Shown here: positions 17,341-26,937 of the stretch, piece by piece | Numbering within the stretch: the first letter of the stretch is position 1 | Layout: every line of letters starts with the position of its first letter | Assembly (NCBI GenBank): GCA_045592445.1 | Contig: JAZNUV010000032.1 | Location: forward strand, 1-60,657 | Reading direction: 5' to 3' | Source: JAQXGO01 sp045592445 | Lineage (GTDB): Bacteria > Bacillota > Clostridia > UMGS1883 > UMGS1540 | Length of the DNA stretch: 60,657 bases | Notes under the pieces: model-generated | Databases searched by the model: none | The model's input: only the letters and a program-made list of their open reading frames with translations | Told to the model about the DNA's origin: nothing | Position numbers and translations under genes: made by a program

Positions 17341-18555
17341 ATGGGACTGATTGTGCAGAAATTCGGCGGTTCCTCCGTCGCAAATGCAGAGCGCGTGTTT
17401 CGCGTAGCGAATCGCATAAAATCATATTATGACAAGGGAAATTCTATTGTAGTTGTTGTCTCTGCGCAAGGGGACACAACCGATGATTTGTTGGAAAAGG
17501 CTGCGGAAATCAATGCGGCACCATCCAAACGCGAAATGGATGTCTTGTTGTCAAGCGGTGAGCAGATTTCGATGGCGCTTTTGGCAATGGCACTTGAAAA
17601 GCTTGGGTGTCCCGTCATTAGCCTGACCGGATGGCAGGCAGGCGTAGAGACAGATTCCAAACACGGCATTGCACGGATACGCTCGATACAGACAGACCGT
17701 ATCACAAGAGAGCTTGACCAGAAAAAAATCGTTATTGTAGCAGGATTTCAGGGCATCAATCGCTATGACGATATTACGACATTAGGGCGTGGCGGTTCTG
17801 ACACGTCAGCTGTGGCACTTGCTGCGGCATTGCACGCAGACCTTTGTCAAATTTATACGGATGTGCGAGGCGTTTATACAGCTGACCCGCGTATTGTGCC
17901 CGATGCTGCGCAGCTTGACGATATTTCGTATGACGAAATGCTGGAGCTTGCAAGCCTTGGCGCAAACGTATTGCATAACCGTTCAGTAGAGGTCGCAAAG
18001 AAATATAATGTAAATATGGAAGTTGTTTCGAGCTTTGAGGAAGTGCCCGGGACAGTGATTAAGGAGGTAAACAAAGTGGAAAAAATGATTATTCGCGGTG
18101 TGGCACGTGATAATGATGTAGCACGCATTTCTCTTACGGATATCGGGGATGTGCCCGGAAAGGCATTTACGGTCTTTTCAATCCTTGCAAAAAAGAATAT
18201 TAACGTAGATATTATTTTGCAGTCTATCGGTCGAGACGGTAACAAGGATATCAGCTTCACTGTACCGGCTTCCGCTTTGGATGCTGCAGTAGAAACACTG
18301 CGTGACAACATGGATGTTATTGGTGCAACAGATATAGTATATAATACAAATGTATCAAAGGTATCCGTAGTCGGCGCGGGCATGGTTTCCAATCCCGGCG
18401 TGGCAGCAAAGATGTTCGAGGCTCTTTATAATGCAAACATAAATATTCAGATGATTTCCACCAGTGAAATAAAGGTTTCTGTATTGGTAGCACGTGATGA
18501 AGGAGAAGCTGCTGTCCGTGCTATTCATGAGAAATTTAATCTGGCAAATGTATGA
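17341..18555 (+). CDS. lysC: Aspartate kinase
   Basis: Phosphorylates aspartate, the first committed step to Lys, Thr, Met and diaminopimelate. The 404-residue enzyme has the kinase motif KFGGSSVANAERV near the start, the GRGGSDTSAVALAAAL stretch and the YTDVRGVYTADPR segment, then two C-terminal ACT domains (about 265-404, including the VSVVGAGMVSNPGVAAKMFE segment). It ends with ATGA overlap into rlmB. Confidence 0.97.
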   Translation: MGLIVQKFGGSSVANAERVFRVANRIKSYYDKGNSIVVVVSAQGDTTDDLLEKAAEINAAPSKREMDVLLSSGEQISMALLAMALEKLGCPVISLTGWQAGVETDSKHGIARIRSIQTDRITRELDQKKIVIVAGFQGINRYDDITTLGRGGSDTSAVALAAALHADLCQIYTDVRGVYTADPRIVPDAAQLDDISYDEMLELASLGANVLHNRSVEVAKKYNVNMEVVSSFEEVPGTVIKEVNKVEKMIIRGVARDNDVARISLTDIGDVPGKAFTVFSILAKKNINVDIILQSIGRDGNKDISFTVPASALDAAVETLRDNMDVIGATDIVYNTNVSKVSVVGAGMVSNPGVAAKMFEALYNANINIQMISTSEIKVSVLVARDEGEAAVRAIHEKFNLANV

Positions 18556-19283
18556 GTGAAAATATAATTATCGGAAGAAATTCCGTGCAGGAAGCGCTGC
18601 GCGCCGGTCGTCCGCTTGATAAAATTTATGTCAGGAGCGGGGAGCCGGACGCGGCGCTTGGCCGTATTATTACGGCGGCAAGAAGGGCGCGCATACCGAT
18701 TACGGAAGCAGACAAGAGACGGCTTGACACAATGGCGGAGGGTGGAAACCACCAGGGTGTGATTGCACTTGCACAGCTCTATCCGTATGTTGAGGTTAGG
18801 GATATCCTTGCATTTGCAGCAGAAAAAGGAGAAGCACCGTTTCTTGTTTTATGTGACAGAATTTATGACCCGCACAATTTGGGTGCGATTATAAGAACTG
18901 CAAATGCGGCGGGTGCGCACGGCGTTGTGATTACAAAACACGAAGGTGTCGGTATTACCGCAACGGTGGATAAAACTTCTGCAGGCGCAGCTTCGCATAC
19001 ACGTATAGCGCGCGTTACAAGCCTTCCGAATACAATTTCGTACTTGCAAAAGGAAGGCGTTTGGGTAACGGGTGCGGATGGTAGCGGCGAAACCTCGCTT
19101 TTTGATGCTGATTTCAGCGGCGCAGTGGCAATTGTGGTCGGGAATGAGGGCGAAGGTATGGCTCGGCTTGTGCGGGAAAAGTGTGATTTTTTAGTCAAAA
19201 TACCGATGCGCGGACAAACGGAGTCTTTAAACGCTTCTGTCGCGGCAGCACTTTTTATGTATGAGGTGGCAAGAAAAAGATGA
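18552..19283 (+). CDS. rlmB: 23S rRNA (guanosine-2'-O-)-methyltransferase RlmB
   Basis: SPOUT-class methyltransferase that modifies G2251 of 23S rRNA (assignment by family). The 243-residue protein has an N-terminal substrate-binding domain (GRNSVQEALRAGRPLDKIY), then the SPOUT core with DRIYDPHNLGAIIRTANAAG, VVGNEGEGM and SLNASVAAALFMYE, which form the trefoil-knot SAM site. Start and stop overlap lysC and apgM by four bases each. Confidence 0.93.
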   Translation: MSENIIIGRNSVQEALRAGRPLDKIYVRSGEPDAALGRIITAARRARIPITEADKRRLDTMAEGGNHQGVIALAQLYPYVEVRDILAFAAEKGEAPFLVLCDRIYDPHNLGAIIRTANAAGAHGVVITKHEGVGITATVDKTSAGAASHTRIARVTSLPNTISYLQKEGVWVTGADGSGETSLFDADFSGAVAIVVGNEGEGMARLVREKCDFLVKIPMRGQTESLNASVAAALFMYEVARKR

Positions 19284-20482
19284 AATATGTAATTATATTG
19301 GCAGACGGTATGGCGGATTATCCTGTGGAGTCTTTGCATGGAAAAACGCCGATGTCAGTTGCAAAAAAACCGCATATAGACGCGATGGCGGCAGCAGGCA
19401 AACAGTTTTTGGTAAAGACTGTACCTGATACGCACAAACCCGGGAGTGACGTGGCAAACTTAGCCGTTATGGGCTATGATGCGACAAAGTGCTACACGGG
19501 GCGTTCGCCCTTGGAGGCGGCAAGCATTGGCGTCACGCTTTCGAACGAGGATATGTCTTTTCGGGCCAATCTGGTTTCGCTTGGCGGGACAGGGGAATAC
19601 GAGGACCTGTTCATGCAGGATTACAGTGCGGGCGAAATTACAACAGAGGAAGCGCGCGCACTGATAGAAACGCTTTCAAAGGAACTGACATTACCCAATA
19701 TGCATCTTTATGCAGGCATCAGTTACAGGCATCTTTTGGTGTGGAATCAGGCTAAAAATGTAGGCGCATTGACGCCGCCACATGATATTTCGGACAAACC
19801 TGTGCGTGCATACTTGCCGCAAAATGAAATGATTTATCGTGTGATGAAGGAAAGCAGAGAGATACTAAAACATCATCCCATCAATGAAGCACGGCGGCAA
19901 AAAGGCTTGCCGACAGCCGATTCTCTGTGGATTTGGGGAGAAGGGACCAAGGCAAATCTTACGGATTTTTATACACTTTACAAAAAGCGTGCCGCTGTAA
20001 TTTCTGCTGTGGATTTGGTGCGCGGCATCGGATTTTTGGCAGGCATGGAAGTCATTGATGTGCCCAACGTGACAGGAAATATTGATACGAATTTCAAAGG
20101 GAAAGCTGAAGCGGCGGTGAAAACGCTTTTAGAGGACGGCAATGACCTTGTTTATGTGCATATGGAAGCACCTGATGAATGCGGGCACCGCGGGGAAACC
20201 GATAATAAAATTAAATCCATTGAAATGATAGACGAGATCGTAGTGCAATATATAAAAAATGCACTTATGGAAAAGGGTGAGCCGTTTCGTATGTTGGTGC
20301 TGCCTGACCATCCCACGCCAATTTGCACAAAAACACATGCGCGGGATGCGGTACCTTGCCTGCTCTATGACAGTCGCAAAAATGAAAGAAATGCCGCGGT
20401 ATTCACAGAGGAGAGTGCAAAAGCAGGCGGTGTGATAGAACCGGGTTATTTACTCATGCAAAAATTTTTAGGGGAACAGTAG
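19280..20482 (+). CDS. ApgM-family protein: phosphoglycerate mutase homologue, possible homoserine kinase
   Basis: A 400-residue member of the cofactor-independent phosphoglycerate mutase (archaeal-type, COG3635) branch of the alkaline-phosphatase superfamily. Metal-site features are ILADGMAD at the start, KPGSDVANLAVMGYD with the presumed nucleophilic Ser, and the C-terminal HMEAPDECGHRG, LPDHPTP and HA-RDAVP stretches. Annotation by similarity would say phosphoglycerate mutase. However, it lies in the run with the ACT protein, hom and lysC, no thrB is visible, and a canonical gpmI is present at 54213-55721. I recall published mutant-fitness work in Bacteroides assigning a member of this family as the homoserine kinase. 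I favour that role, as an inference. Confidence 0.9.
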   Translation: MKYVIILADGMADYPVESLHGKTPMSVAKKPHIDAMAAAGKQFLVKTVPDTHKPGSDVANLAVMGYDATKCYTGRSPLEAASIGVTLSNEDMSFRANLVSLGGTGEYEDLFMQDYSAGEITTEEARALIETLSKELTLPNMHLYAGISYRHLLVWNQAKNVGALTPPHDISDKPVRAYLPQNEMIYRVMKESREILKHHPINEARRQKGLPTADSLWIWGEGTKANLTDFYTLYKKRAAVISAVDLVRGIGFLAGMEVIDVPNVTGNIDTNFKGKAEAAVKTLLEDGNDLVYVHMEAPDECGHRGETDNKIKSIEMIDEIVVQYIKNALMEKGEPFRMLVLPDHPTPICTKTHARDAVPCLLYDSRKNERNAAVFTEESAKAGGVIEPGYLLMQKFLGEQ

Positions 20483-20494
20483 GAGGAAAATAAG

Positions 20495-21556
20495 ATGGGA
20501 AAAATAAAAGAATTTTTCAAACGGAAGGATGTTACATTTTCCGTAAAACGCTACGGTATTGATGCACTCGGCGCAATGGCGCAGGGCCTTTTTGCGTCGC
20601 TTTTAATCAGTACAATTTTAGACACGCTCGGCAAACAAATCGGTGTACAAATTCTGCGCGATATAGCGGTATATGCGAAAGACGTTACAGGGGTTGCGAT
20701 GGCAATTGCCATCGGTTTTGCCTTAAAGTGTCCACCGCTTGTTTTGTTCTCATTGGCGGCAGTGGGACAGGCGGCAAACGTCCTGGGTGGCGCGGGTGGA
20801 CCGCTTGCTGTATACATAGTGGCTACAGTATCGGCAGAAATCGGAAAACTCGTCAGCAAAGAAACGAAAATCGATATACTGGTCACACCGATTGTCGTTA
20901 TATGCACTGGCGTGCTTCTTTCTATATGGTGCGCGCCATATATCGGACAAGCAGCATCTGCCGTTGGGACTGCCATTATGTGGGCAACGGAGCTGCAACC
21001 GTTTTTGATGGGTATTCTTGTATCGGTTTTAGTGGGTATTGCACTCACATTGCCGATTTCAAGCGCGGCAATTTGCGCAGCACTGGCACTGACGGGCCTG
21101 GCAGGCGGCGCGGCGGTTGCGGGCTGCTGTGCACAGATGGTCGGGTTTGCGGTTATGAGTTTCCGTGAAAATCGCTGGGGTGGCCTTGTGGCACAGGGTC
21201 TCGGTACCAGTATGCTTCAGATGGGGAATATTGTCCGTAACATAAAAATCTGGATCCCCGCAACACTTGCATCTGCTATCACGGGCCCTATCGCAACGTG
21301 TGTTTTTCATCTTGAAATGAATGGACCCGCCGTTTCGAGCGGTATGGGTACTTGCGGCATGGTAGGTCCTATCGGCGTATATGCAGGTTGGGTGGCCGAT
21401 GTTGCCAGCGGTGCAAAGGCAGCCATTACAACAATGGACTGGGTAGGACTTCTCTTGATTGCGATTGTTTTGCCCGCAGTTTTAACCTGGATATTCGGTG
21501 AAATTTGCCGTAAAATTGGTTGGATTCGCGAAAATGATTTAAAATTGGATTTATAA
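20495..21556 (+). CDS. PfoR-type PTS EIIC membrane protein
   Basis: A 353-residue protein with about eight to ten hydrophobic helices, of the EIIC-2/PfoR type (COG3641). Glycine-rich conserved stretches include IGFALKCPPLVLFS, VGIALTLPISSAAIC and MNGPAVSSGMGTCGMVGPIG. No IIA, IIB or HPr-like domain is fused or adjacent, so it may not be a PTS transporter in the strict sense. It begins 12 bases after apgM with AGGAGG and ends one base before dus. Its substrate is unknown; the setting suggests an amino-acid or threonine-linked role. Confidence 0.8.
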   Translation: MGKIKEFFKRKDVTFSVKRYGIDALGAMAQGLFASLLISTILDTLGKQIGVQILRDIAVYAKDVTGVAMAIAIGFALKCPPLVLFSLAAVGQAANVLGGAGGPLAVYIVATVSAEIGKLVSKETKIDILVTPIVVICTGVLLSIWCAPYIGQAASAVGTAIMWATELQPFLMGILVSVLVGIALTLPISSAAICAALALTGLAGGAAVAGCCAQMVGFAVMSFRENRWGGLVAQGLGTSMLQMGNIVRNIKIWIPATLASAITGPIATCVFHLEMNGPAVSSGMGTCGMVGPIGVYAGWVADVASGAKAAITTMDWVGLLLIAIVLPAVLTWIFGEICRKIGWIRENDLKLDL

Positions 21557-21557
21557 A

Positions 21558-22511
21558 ATGGATTTTAAAAATAAGGTAATACTTGCCCCGATGGCAGGTG
21601 TCAGCGATGCGGCGTTTCGCGAAATATGTCGCGAGATGGGCGCAGATATAGCATATTCGGAAATGGTCAGTGCAAAGGCAATGCAGTTTGAAGACAAAAA
21701 AACCTTTGCGCTGATGCGCTTTTTAGAGGAACCACACCCGCATATTGTCCAGCTTTTCGGGCATGAGCCGAAGGTGATGGCGGCGGCGGCAAAACGGGTT
21801 TCGCAGTTTGCTGATGGTATTGATATCAATATGGGATGTCCTGCACCGAAAATTACACGCGGTGGGGACGGCGCAGCACTCATGCAAAATATGATGCTCG
21901 CGGGCGAAATTGTGGAAGCAGTCTGTGCGGCTTCCGCTGTACCCGTCACAGTAAAAATCAGAAAGGGTTGGGACTGTGAAACGGCGCCTGCATTCGCAAC
22001 ACATATGGAAAAGTGCGGCGCGGCGGCGGTGGCAGTGCACGGCAGAACAGCGAAGGAGCAGTATAGCGGCCATGCAGATTGGGGTACGATTGCACGCGTG
22101 AAAAATGCGGTTCATATTCCTGTTATCGGCAACGGCGACATAAAAAGTGCCGAAGATGCCGTCAGAATGAAGCAGGAAACGGGATGCGACAGTGTAATGA
22201 TTGGACGCGGTGCGATGGGGAATCCGTTTATATTTCGCCAAATTCGAACATATTTTGAGTCGGGCACAGCGCAAACCACGGTGACGGCAGAAGAACGTGT
22301 CGAAACCTGCCTTTTGCAGGTACGGCGTATGATGGCATACAAGGGAGAAAAAACAGCCGTTTTAGAGGCGCGAAGCCATGCGGCTTGGTATGTAAAAGGA
22401 CTTGATGGTGCGGCAGCAGTGCGTGAGAAAATTCATCATGCGTGCAGTTTTTCGGAGCTGGAAACAATTTTATATACTTTTTTAAACAAAGGACGGGAGA
22501 GTATATCATGA
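21558..22511 (+). CDS. dus: tRNA-dihydrouridine synthase (DusB type)
   Basis: FMN enzyme that reduces specific uridines in tRNA. The 317-residue TIM-barrel protein shows LAPMAGVSDAAFR at the start, INMGCPAPKITRGGDGAAL with the catalytic Cys, VTVKIRKGWD, VHGRTAKEQYSG and VIGNGDIKS, which form the FMN and substrate sites. It overlaps the next gene by four bases. Confidence 0.95.
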   Translation: MDFKNKVILAPMAGVSDAAFREICREMGADIAYSEMVSAKAMQFEDKKTFALMRFLEEPHPHIVQLFGHEPKVMAAAAKRVSQFADGIDINMGCPAPKITRGGDGAALMQNMMLAGEIVEAVCAASAVPVTVKIRKGWDCETAPAFATHMEKCGAAAVAVHGRTAKEQYSGHADWGTIARVKNAVHIPVIGNGDIKSAEDAVRMKQETGCDSVMIGRGAMGNPFIFRQIRTYFESGTAQTTVTAEERVETCLLQVRRMMAYKGEKTAVLEARSHAAWYVKGLDGAAAVREKIHHACSFSELETILYTFLNKGRESIS

Positions 22512-23302
22512 AGGTAGCAGTCATTAGCGGTGCGTCCAGCGGTATCGGTCGCGCTGTTGCAGTCGAAATGGAAGCACGTGGATATCAGGTCTATGATTTG
22601 AGTCGAAGCGGATCGGATACAGGCAATATGATACACATAAAAACAGATGTAACGGACGAAACCTCTGTTATGAATGCGTTTGAGAGAATTGCCGCGCGGG
22701 AAGGGCGTATTGACACGCTGGTGCTTTCGGCGGGATACGGTATTTCAGGCGCGGCAGAATTTACTGCCTCGGAAGATGCGATACAGCAGATGCATGTAAA
22801 TTTTCACGGCGTGCATCTTTGCACGAAGTATGCCATGCCGCTTCTTCGGGAAACAAAGGGAAGAATTATTGCAATTAGCTCGGCAGCAGCCGTATTCCCG
22901 ATTCCGTTTCAGGCCTTTTATTCGGCATCAAAATCCGCAATTAACACGTTTTTATTGGCACTTCAAAATGAGGTGAAGTGCTTTGGTATAGACGTAGTTT
23001 CCGTAATGCCGGGCGATGTAGCGACAGGTTTTACTGCTGCGCGGAAAAAAGAGCACGCGGGTGAGGAAATATACGGCGGCAGAATTACACCGTCGGTTGC
23101 TGTTATGGAGAAAGATGAAGCGGGCGGCATGCGGCCCGAGCACGTGGCGCGTTATATTGTGAAAATTGCAGAGAAAAGACATACGAGACCGCAATATACT
23201 GCGGGCGCAAAATATAAGTTCTTTATGTTTCTGCACAGAATTTTGGGCACATCGCTCGTAAATTTTGTGCTCGGACTTATGTATATTAAAAAACCGAAGT
23301 AA
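22508..23302 (+). CDS. Short-chain dehydrogenase/reductase
   Basis: A 264-residue classical SDR. The cofactor motif SGASSGIG (residues 7-14) is followed by the LSAGYG (NAG-like) motif, the catalytic Ser in AISSAA and the FYSASKSA (YxxxK) pair. The ATG at 22508 overlaps the dus stop and follows GGGAGAG. The C-terminus has a hydrophobic tail that may touch the membrane. Substrate unknown; the position between tRNA-modifying genes is not informative. Confidence 0.9.
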   Translation: MKVAVISGASSGIGRAVAVEMEARGYQVYDLSRSGSDTGNMIHIKTDVTDETSVMNAFERIAAREGRIDTLVLSAGYGISGAAEFTASEDAIQQMHVNFHGVHLCTKYAMPLLRETKGRIIAISSAAAVFPIPFQAFYSASKSAINTFLLALQNEVKCFGIDVVSVMPGDVATGFTAARKKEHAGEEIYGGRITPSVAVMEKDEAGGMRPEHVARYIVKIAEKRHTRPQYTAGAKYKFFMFLHRILGTSLVNFVLGLMYIKKPK

Positions 23303-23316
23303 AAGAGGAGAAGCCT

Positions 23317-25170
23317 TTGGAAAACGTAGATGTAATTGTAATTGGTGGCGGACATGCGGGTTGTGAAGCAGCCGTGGCGGCCGCAACAGTGGGGGCAAAA
23401 ACGCTCCTTTTTTCCATGAGCCTGGATTTTTTGGCATCCATGTCCTGCAACCCCAATATCGGCGGCAGTGCAAAAGGGCACCTGGTACGTGAAATTGATG
23501 CACTTGGCGGTGTGATGGGGAAGGCGGCGGATGCTACTTTTTTACAGTCCCGCCTTTTAAATACGGGGAAAGGTCCCGCAGTACATGCACTTCGCGCGCA
23601 GACAGATAAATGGGCGTATATGCGGGAAATGAAGCGTCGCGTAGAGCATACGGAGAATTTGCAGGTACGCCAGGCGGAAATCGTAGAGGTTTTAACCGAG
23701 GACGGCAAGGTATGCGGTGTGCGCACACATCTTGGTGCGATTTTCCATGCAAAGGCAGTTGTGGTCGCAACGGGCACATATTTAAACGGAAAAATTATAA
23801 CGGGAGAGCATAGCCACGCGGGCGGACCTGATGGCATGTTCCCGGCCGCTGCATTACCCGCCGCCCTTGAAAAAATTGGCGTATCGTTAAGGCGTTTTAA
23901 AACAGGTACGCCGCCGCGTATTTCAAGAAGCAGTATTGACTTTTCTAAGATGGAGGAACAGACGGGTGATGCAGAAATTACGCCGTTTTCGTTTGAAACG
24001 AAAGGAGAATTGCAAAACCGTGTTTCCTGCTATCTAACCTATACAAACGAAAAAACACATGAAATTATCCGCGCCAACTTGCATCGCGCACCGATGTACA
24101 GCGGTACAATTAAAGGTGTGGGCGCACGGTACTGCCCGTCCATTGAGGACAAGGTTGTGCGCTTTTCCGAACGGCCGCGCCATCAGCTTTTTATTGAGCC
24201 GATGGGGCTTGATACAGAGGAAATGTATGTTTCGGGGCTTTCCACATCTCTGCCTGAGGATGTGCAGGAGGAAATGCTACATTCCGTGGCAGGGCTGGAA
24301 AATGCTGAAATTATGCGCGCAGGGTATGCCATAGAATATGATTGCTGTGACCCCTTGATACTGCATAGAACCTTAGAGTGCAAGACGGTGGAGGGCCTTT
24401 ATGGCGCAGGGCAGTTTAACGGCACGTCAGGATATGAGGAAGCAGCGGCACAGGGACTTGTGGCAGGGGCAAATGCCGCACTGAAAATTCTCGGTAAAGA
24501 GCCTCTTATCATAGGGCGTGACGAGGGATATATCGGCGTTTTAATTGATGATTTGGTAACGAAGGGTACAAATGAGCCGTATCGCATGATGACGTCACGC
24601 TCGGAATACCGCTTGCTTTTAAGACAGGATAATGCCGACGCACGCCTTACGCCAAAGGGGTATCGGGCAGGCTTAATTTCTGAAACGCGCTATCTTGCAT
24701 TTTTGGAGAAACAGAAGGAGATTGAGGCGGAAATCCATCGTATGGAGACGAATTCCCTGCCACCGACGGAGGAACTGCGTTCCATTATGGCAGCAAAAGA
24801 ATGCGAGCCCGTCTCTACGGGGATTCGCATTGCAGATTTGGTGCGTCGCCCGCAAATTCGCTACAGCGATTTGGCGACTGTTGACACCAAACGTCCCCCG
24901 CTGTCTAAGGAAGTATGGCAGGAGGCGGAAATCCGCATTAAGTACGAAGGATATATCAATCGGCAAAAACGCGCAGTAGAGCAGTTTCGAAAGCTTGAAA
25001 ATAAGCGATTGCCGAAAGAGATAGATTATATGCAGGTGGATGGTCTGTCCATAGAGGCACGGCAAAAACTGACGGCACAAAAACCTGATAATATCGGGCA
25101 GGCATCGCGTATTTCAGGCGTTTCGCCTGCGGACATCAGCGTCCTTTTGGTGCTGATTGAAAAGGCATAG
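23317..25170 (+). CDS. mnmG: tRNA uridine-5-carboxymethylaminomethyl modification enzyme MnmG
   Basis: With MnmE, installs the cmnm5 group on wobble U34 of several tRNAs. The 617-residue protein begins with the FAD motif VIVIGGGHAGCEAA, followed by MSCNPNIGGSAKGH, the GTGKPAVHALRAQ-like TGKGPAVHALRAQTD, KTGTPPRI and the FNGTSGYEEAAAQG stretch, and ends in the helical MnmE-binding domain. The start is a TTG at 23317 after GAGGAG. mnmE is not adjacent; rsmG follows in the classic order. Confidence 0.97.
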   Translation: MENVDVIVIGGGHAGCEAAVAAATVGAKTLLFSMSLDFLASMSCNPNIGGSAKGHLVREIDALGGVMGKAADATFLQSRLLNTGKGPAVHALRAQTDKWAYMREMKRRVEHTENLQVRQAEIVEVLTEDGKVCGVRTHLGAIFHAKAVVVATGTYLNGKIITGEHSHAGGPDGMFPAAALPAALEKIGVSLRRFKTGTPPRISRSSIDFSKMEEQTGDAEITPFSFETKGELQNRVSCYLTYTNEKTHEIIRANLHRAPMYSGTIKGVGARYCPSIEDKVVRFSERPRHQLFIEPMGLDTEEMYVSGLSTSLPEDVQEEMLHSVAGLENAEIMRAGYAIEYDCCDPLILHRTLECKTVEGLYGAGQFNGTSGYEEAAAQGLVAGANAALKILGKEPLIIGRDEGYIGVLIDDLVTKGTNEPYRMMTSRSEYRLLLRQDNADARLTPKGYRAGLISETRYLAFLEKQKEIEAEIHRMETNSLPPTEELRSIMAAKECEPVSTGIRIADLVRRPQIRYSDLATVDTKRPPLSKEVWQEAEIRIKYEGYINRQKRAVEQFRKLENKRLPKEIDYMQVDGLSIEARQKLTAQKPDNIGQASRISGVSPADISVLLVLIEKA

Positions 25171-25183
25171 GAAAGGGAAAAGA

Positions 25184-25882
25184 ATGGAAGCATTAAAAAA
25201 AGGACTTTCGGCTTTTGGCATTCAGGAAACGGAGAAGATGACAGAGCAGTTTGCGCACTATGAAAAACTGCTTTTGGAATGGAATGAAAAAATGAATTTG
25301 ACTGCCATCACGGCACATGACGAGGTGGTTAAGAAGCATTTTGTGGATTCCGTTGCCATACAAAGCCTGGTGCCGCATGGCGCACGCGTTGCGGATGTGG
25401 GTACGGGTGCAGGGTTTCCGGGCATACCGCTTAAAATCGTCAGAGAGGACATTCATGTTGTTTTAATGGACGCACTTCAAAAGCGGATTTCGTTTCTCGA
25501 TACAGTCATTGATAATTTGGGGCTTTCGGATATTGATACCTTGCATACACGCGCGGAGGATGCGGGGCGTGCGACATGCCATCGGGAAGCATACGATGTT
25601 ACGGTAGCACGCGCCGTGGCAAATCTCTCGGTTTTGTGCGAATATTGTTTGCCGCTTGTAAAATGCGGCGGCGTATTTTTAGCCATGAAGGGAAGAGAAG
25701 GCCGCGTTGAGGCGGAAAATGCAAAGAACGCTATAAAAATTTTAGGCGGCGAACTTGTGGAAGTTCGTGATGTATTTTGGGAGGAAACAGAGCATACTGT
25801 CGTGGTAATACAAAAGAACCGACAAACCTCGTCAAAGTATCCGAGAAAAGCCGGGACACCACAAAAATCGCCGCTTTTATAA
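25184..25882 (+). CDS. rsmG: 16S rRNA (guanine527-N7)-methyltransferase RsmG
   Basis: Methylates G527 of 16S rRNA. The 232-residue SAM enzyme shows the family signature MNLTAITAHDEVVKKHFVDS, the SAM loop VADVGTGAGFPGIPLK and the TVARAVANL stretch. The ATG at 25184 follows GGAAAGGG; an in-frame ATG at 25157 lies inside mnmG without a ribosome binding site. It lies between mnmG and noc, as in Bacillus. Confidence 0.96.
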   Translation: MEALKKGLSAFGIQETEKMTEQFAHYEKLLLEWNEKMNLTAITAHDEVVKKHFVDSVAIQSLVPHGARVADVGTGAGFPGIPLKIVREDIHVVLMDALQKRISFLDTVIDNLGLSDIDTLHTRAEDAGRATCHREAYDVTVARAVANLSVLCEYCLPLVKCGGVFLAMKGREGRVEAENAKNAIKILGGELVEVRDVFWEETEHTVVVIQKNRQTSSKYPRKAGTPQKSPLL

Positions 25883-25954
25883 CGCAAAAGATGTCGGAAA
25901 ATTTTTCTTTACATATTTGGAAAAATATGGTAATATCTTGCTGAGGTGATGCAT

Positions 25955-26782
25955 ATGCTAACATTTAAGCTGCAAGATGAAAAGAACAAAATTTTCCAAA
26001 TTCCGGTGGAAAATATTATTCCAAATCCGTATCAACCACGCCAGACTTTTGACAGTATGGCAATAGAAGAGCTTGCCAATTCGATTCGTGAATACGGCGT
26101 AATTCAGCCAATTACCGTGCGGCGGCTCTCTAAGGACTTATACGAGCTTGTAACGGGGGAACGTCGTCTGCGGGCAGTAAAATCATTGCGCCGTCCGACC
26201 ATACCTGCTATGCTGATGCGGATAGGAGAGGATGACAGCGCTGTGATTGCGCTGATTGAGAATCTGCAACGAAAGGAACTTGGATTTTTTGAGGAGGCAG
26301 AAGGCTACCATCGTTTGATTTGTGACCACGGGATGACGCAGGAGGAGGTCGCAGCGAAAACAGGCAAAAAGCAGTCCACAGTTGCCAATAAGCTGCGTAT
26401 TTTGAAGCTAAGCCCGTACCTGAAGAAAATTGTATCGGAAAATAAGCTGACAGAACGTCATGCACGTGCGCTTTTAAAGCTGCCCGATGAGGAAATGCAA
26501 TGGAAGGCACTCATGAAAATTGTGGAGCAAAATATGAATGTGCGCGCTGCTGAAGAATACATAGAGTCTCTTTTGGCAGAGGTAGAGAAAGAAGCAGAGG
26601 CAGAAAAAGAGAAACCATCTGTACAGCCGACAGTTGTAAAATGCAAAAAAAGCGATTATCGCATTTTCTTAAATACGATTGATAAGGCGCTTGAGATGGT
26701 ACGAGAGGCGGGCGTTGCGCCCGTAGTTGAACAGAAAGAACATAAGGAATACTACGAATACACCATTCGTATCAATAAATAG
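25955..26782 (+). CDS. noc: ParB-like nucleoid occlusion protein Noc
   Basis: DNA-binding CTPase of the ParB family that protects the nucleoid from septation. The 275-residue protein has the N-terminal ParB domain with NPYQPRQTFD and the CTP-binding GERRLRA box, IENLQRKELGFFEEAEGY, then a helix-turn-helix (MTQEEVAAKTGKKQSTVANKLRIL, about 130-153), an acidic Glu/Lys linker and a C-terminal dimer domain. The ATG at 25955 lies 8 bases after GAGG. Its position after rsmG favours Noc over Spo0J; no soj is adjacent. I found no palindrome resembling a Noc or parS site in the window. Confidence 0.88.
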   Translation: MLTFKLQDEKNKIFQIPVENIIPNPYQPRQTFDSMAIEELANSIREYGVIQPITVRRLSKDLYELVTGERRLRAVKSLRRPTIPAMLMRIGEDDSAVIALIENLQRKELGFFEEAEGYHRLICDHGMTQEEVAAKTGKKQSTVANKLRILKLSPYLKKIVSENKLTERHARALLKLPDEEMQWKALMKIVEQNMNVRAAEEYIESLLAEVEKEAEAEKEKPSVQPTVVKCKKSDYRIFLNTIDKALEMVREAGVAPVVEQKEHKEYYEYTIRINK

Positions 26783-26792
26783 TCAAGATTCT

Positions 26793-26819
26793 AAAAAGGC
26801 GCTTTCCAGCGCCTTTTTT
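26793..26819 (+). terminator. Bidirectional terminator between noc and the HIT gene
   Basis: A-run, GGCGCT/AGCGCC stem with loop TTCC, T-run. It can end noc on plus and HIT on minus. A second hairpin (GCAAGCAG/CTGCTTGC) lies just after it on plus. The rest of the gap up to 26937 has no recognised feature. Confidence 0.88.
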
Positions 26820-26937
26820 CGTTATACAATAAGCAAGCAGCTGCCGAAGTGACAACTGCTTGCAATAAAATCTTATTTGAATACGCGACTTTGATGCTTG
26901 TCAAAAAACCATTTTGTTTTGGGATAAAATCTGTTCT

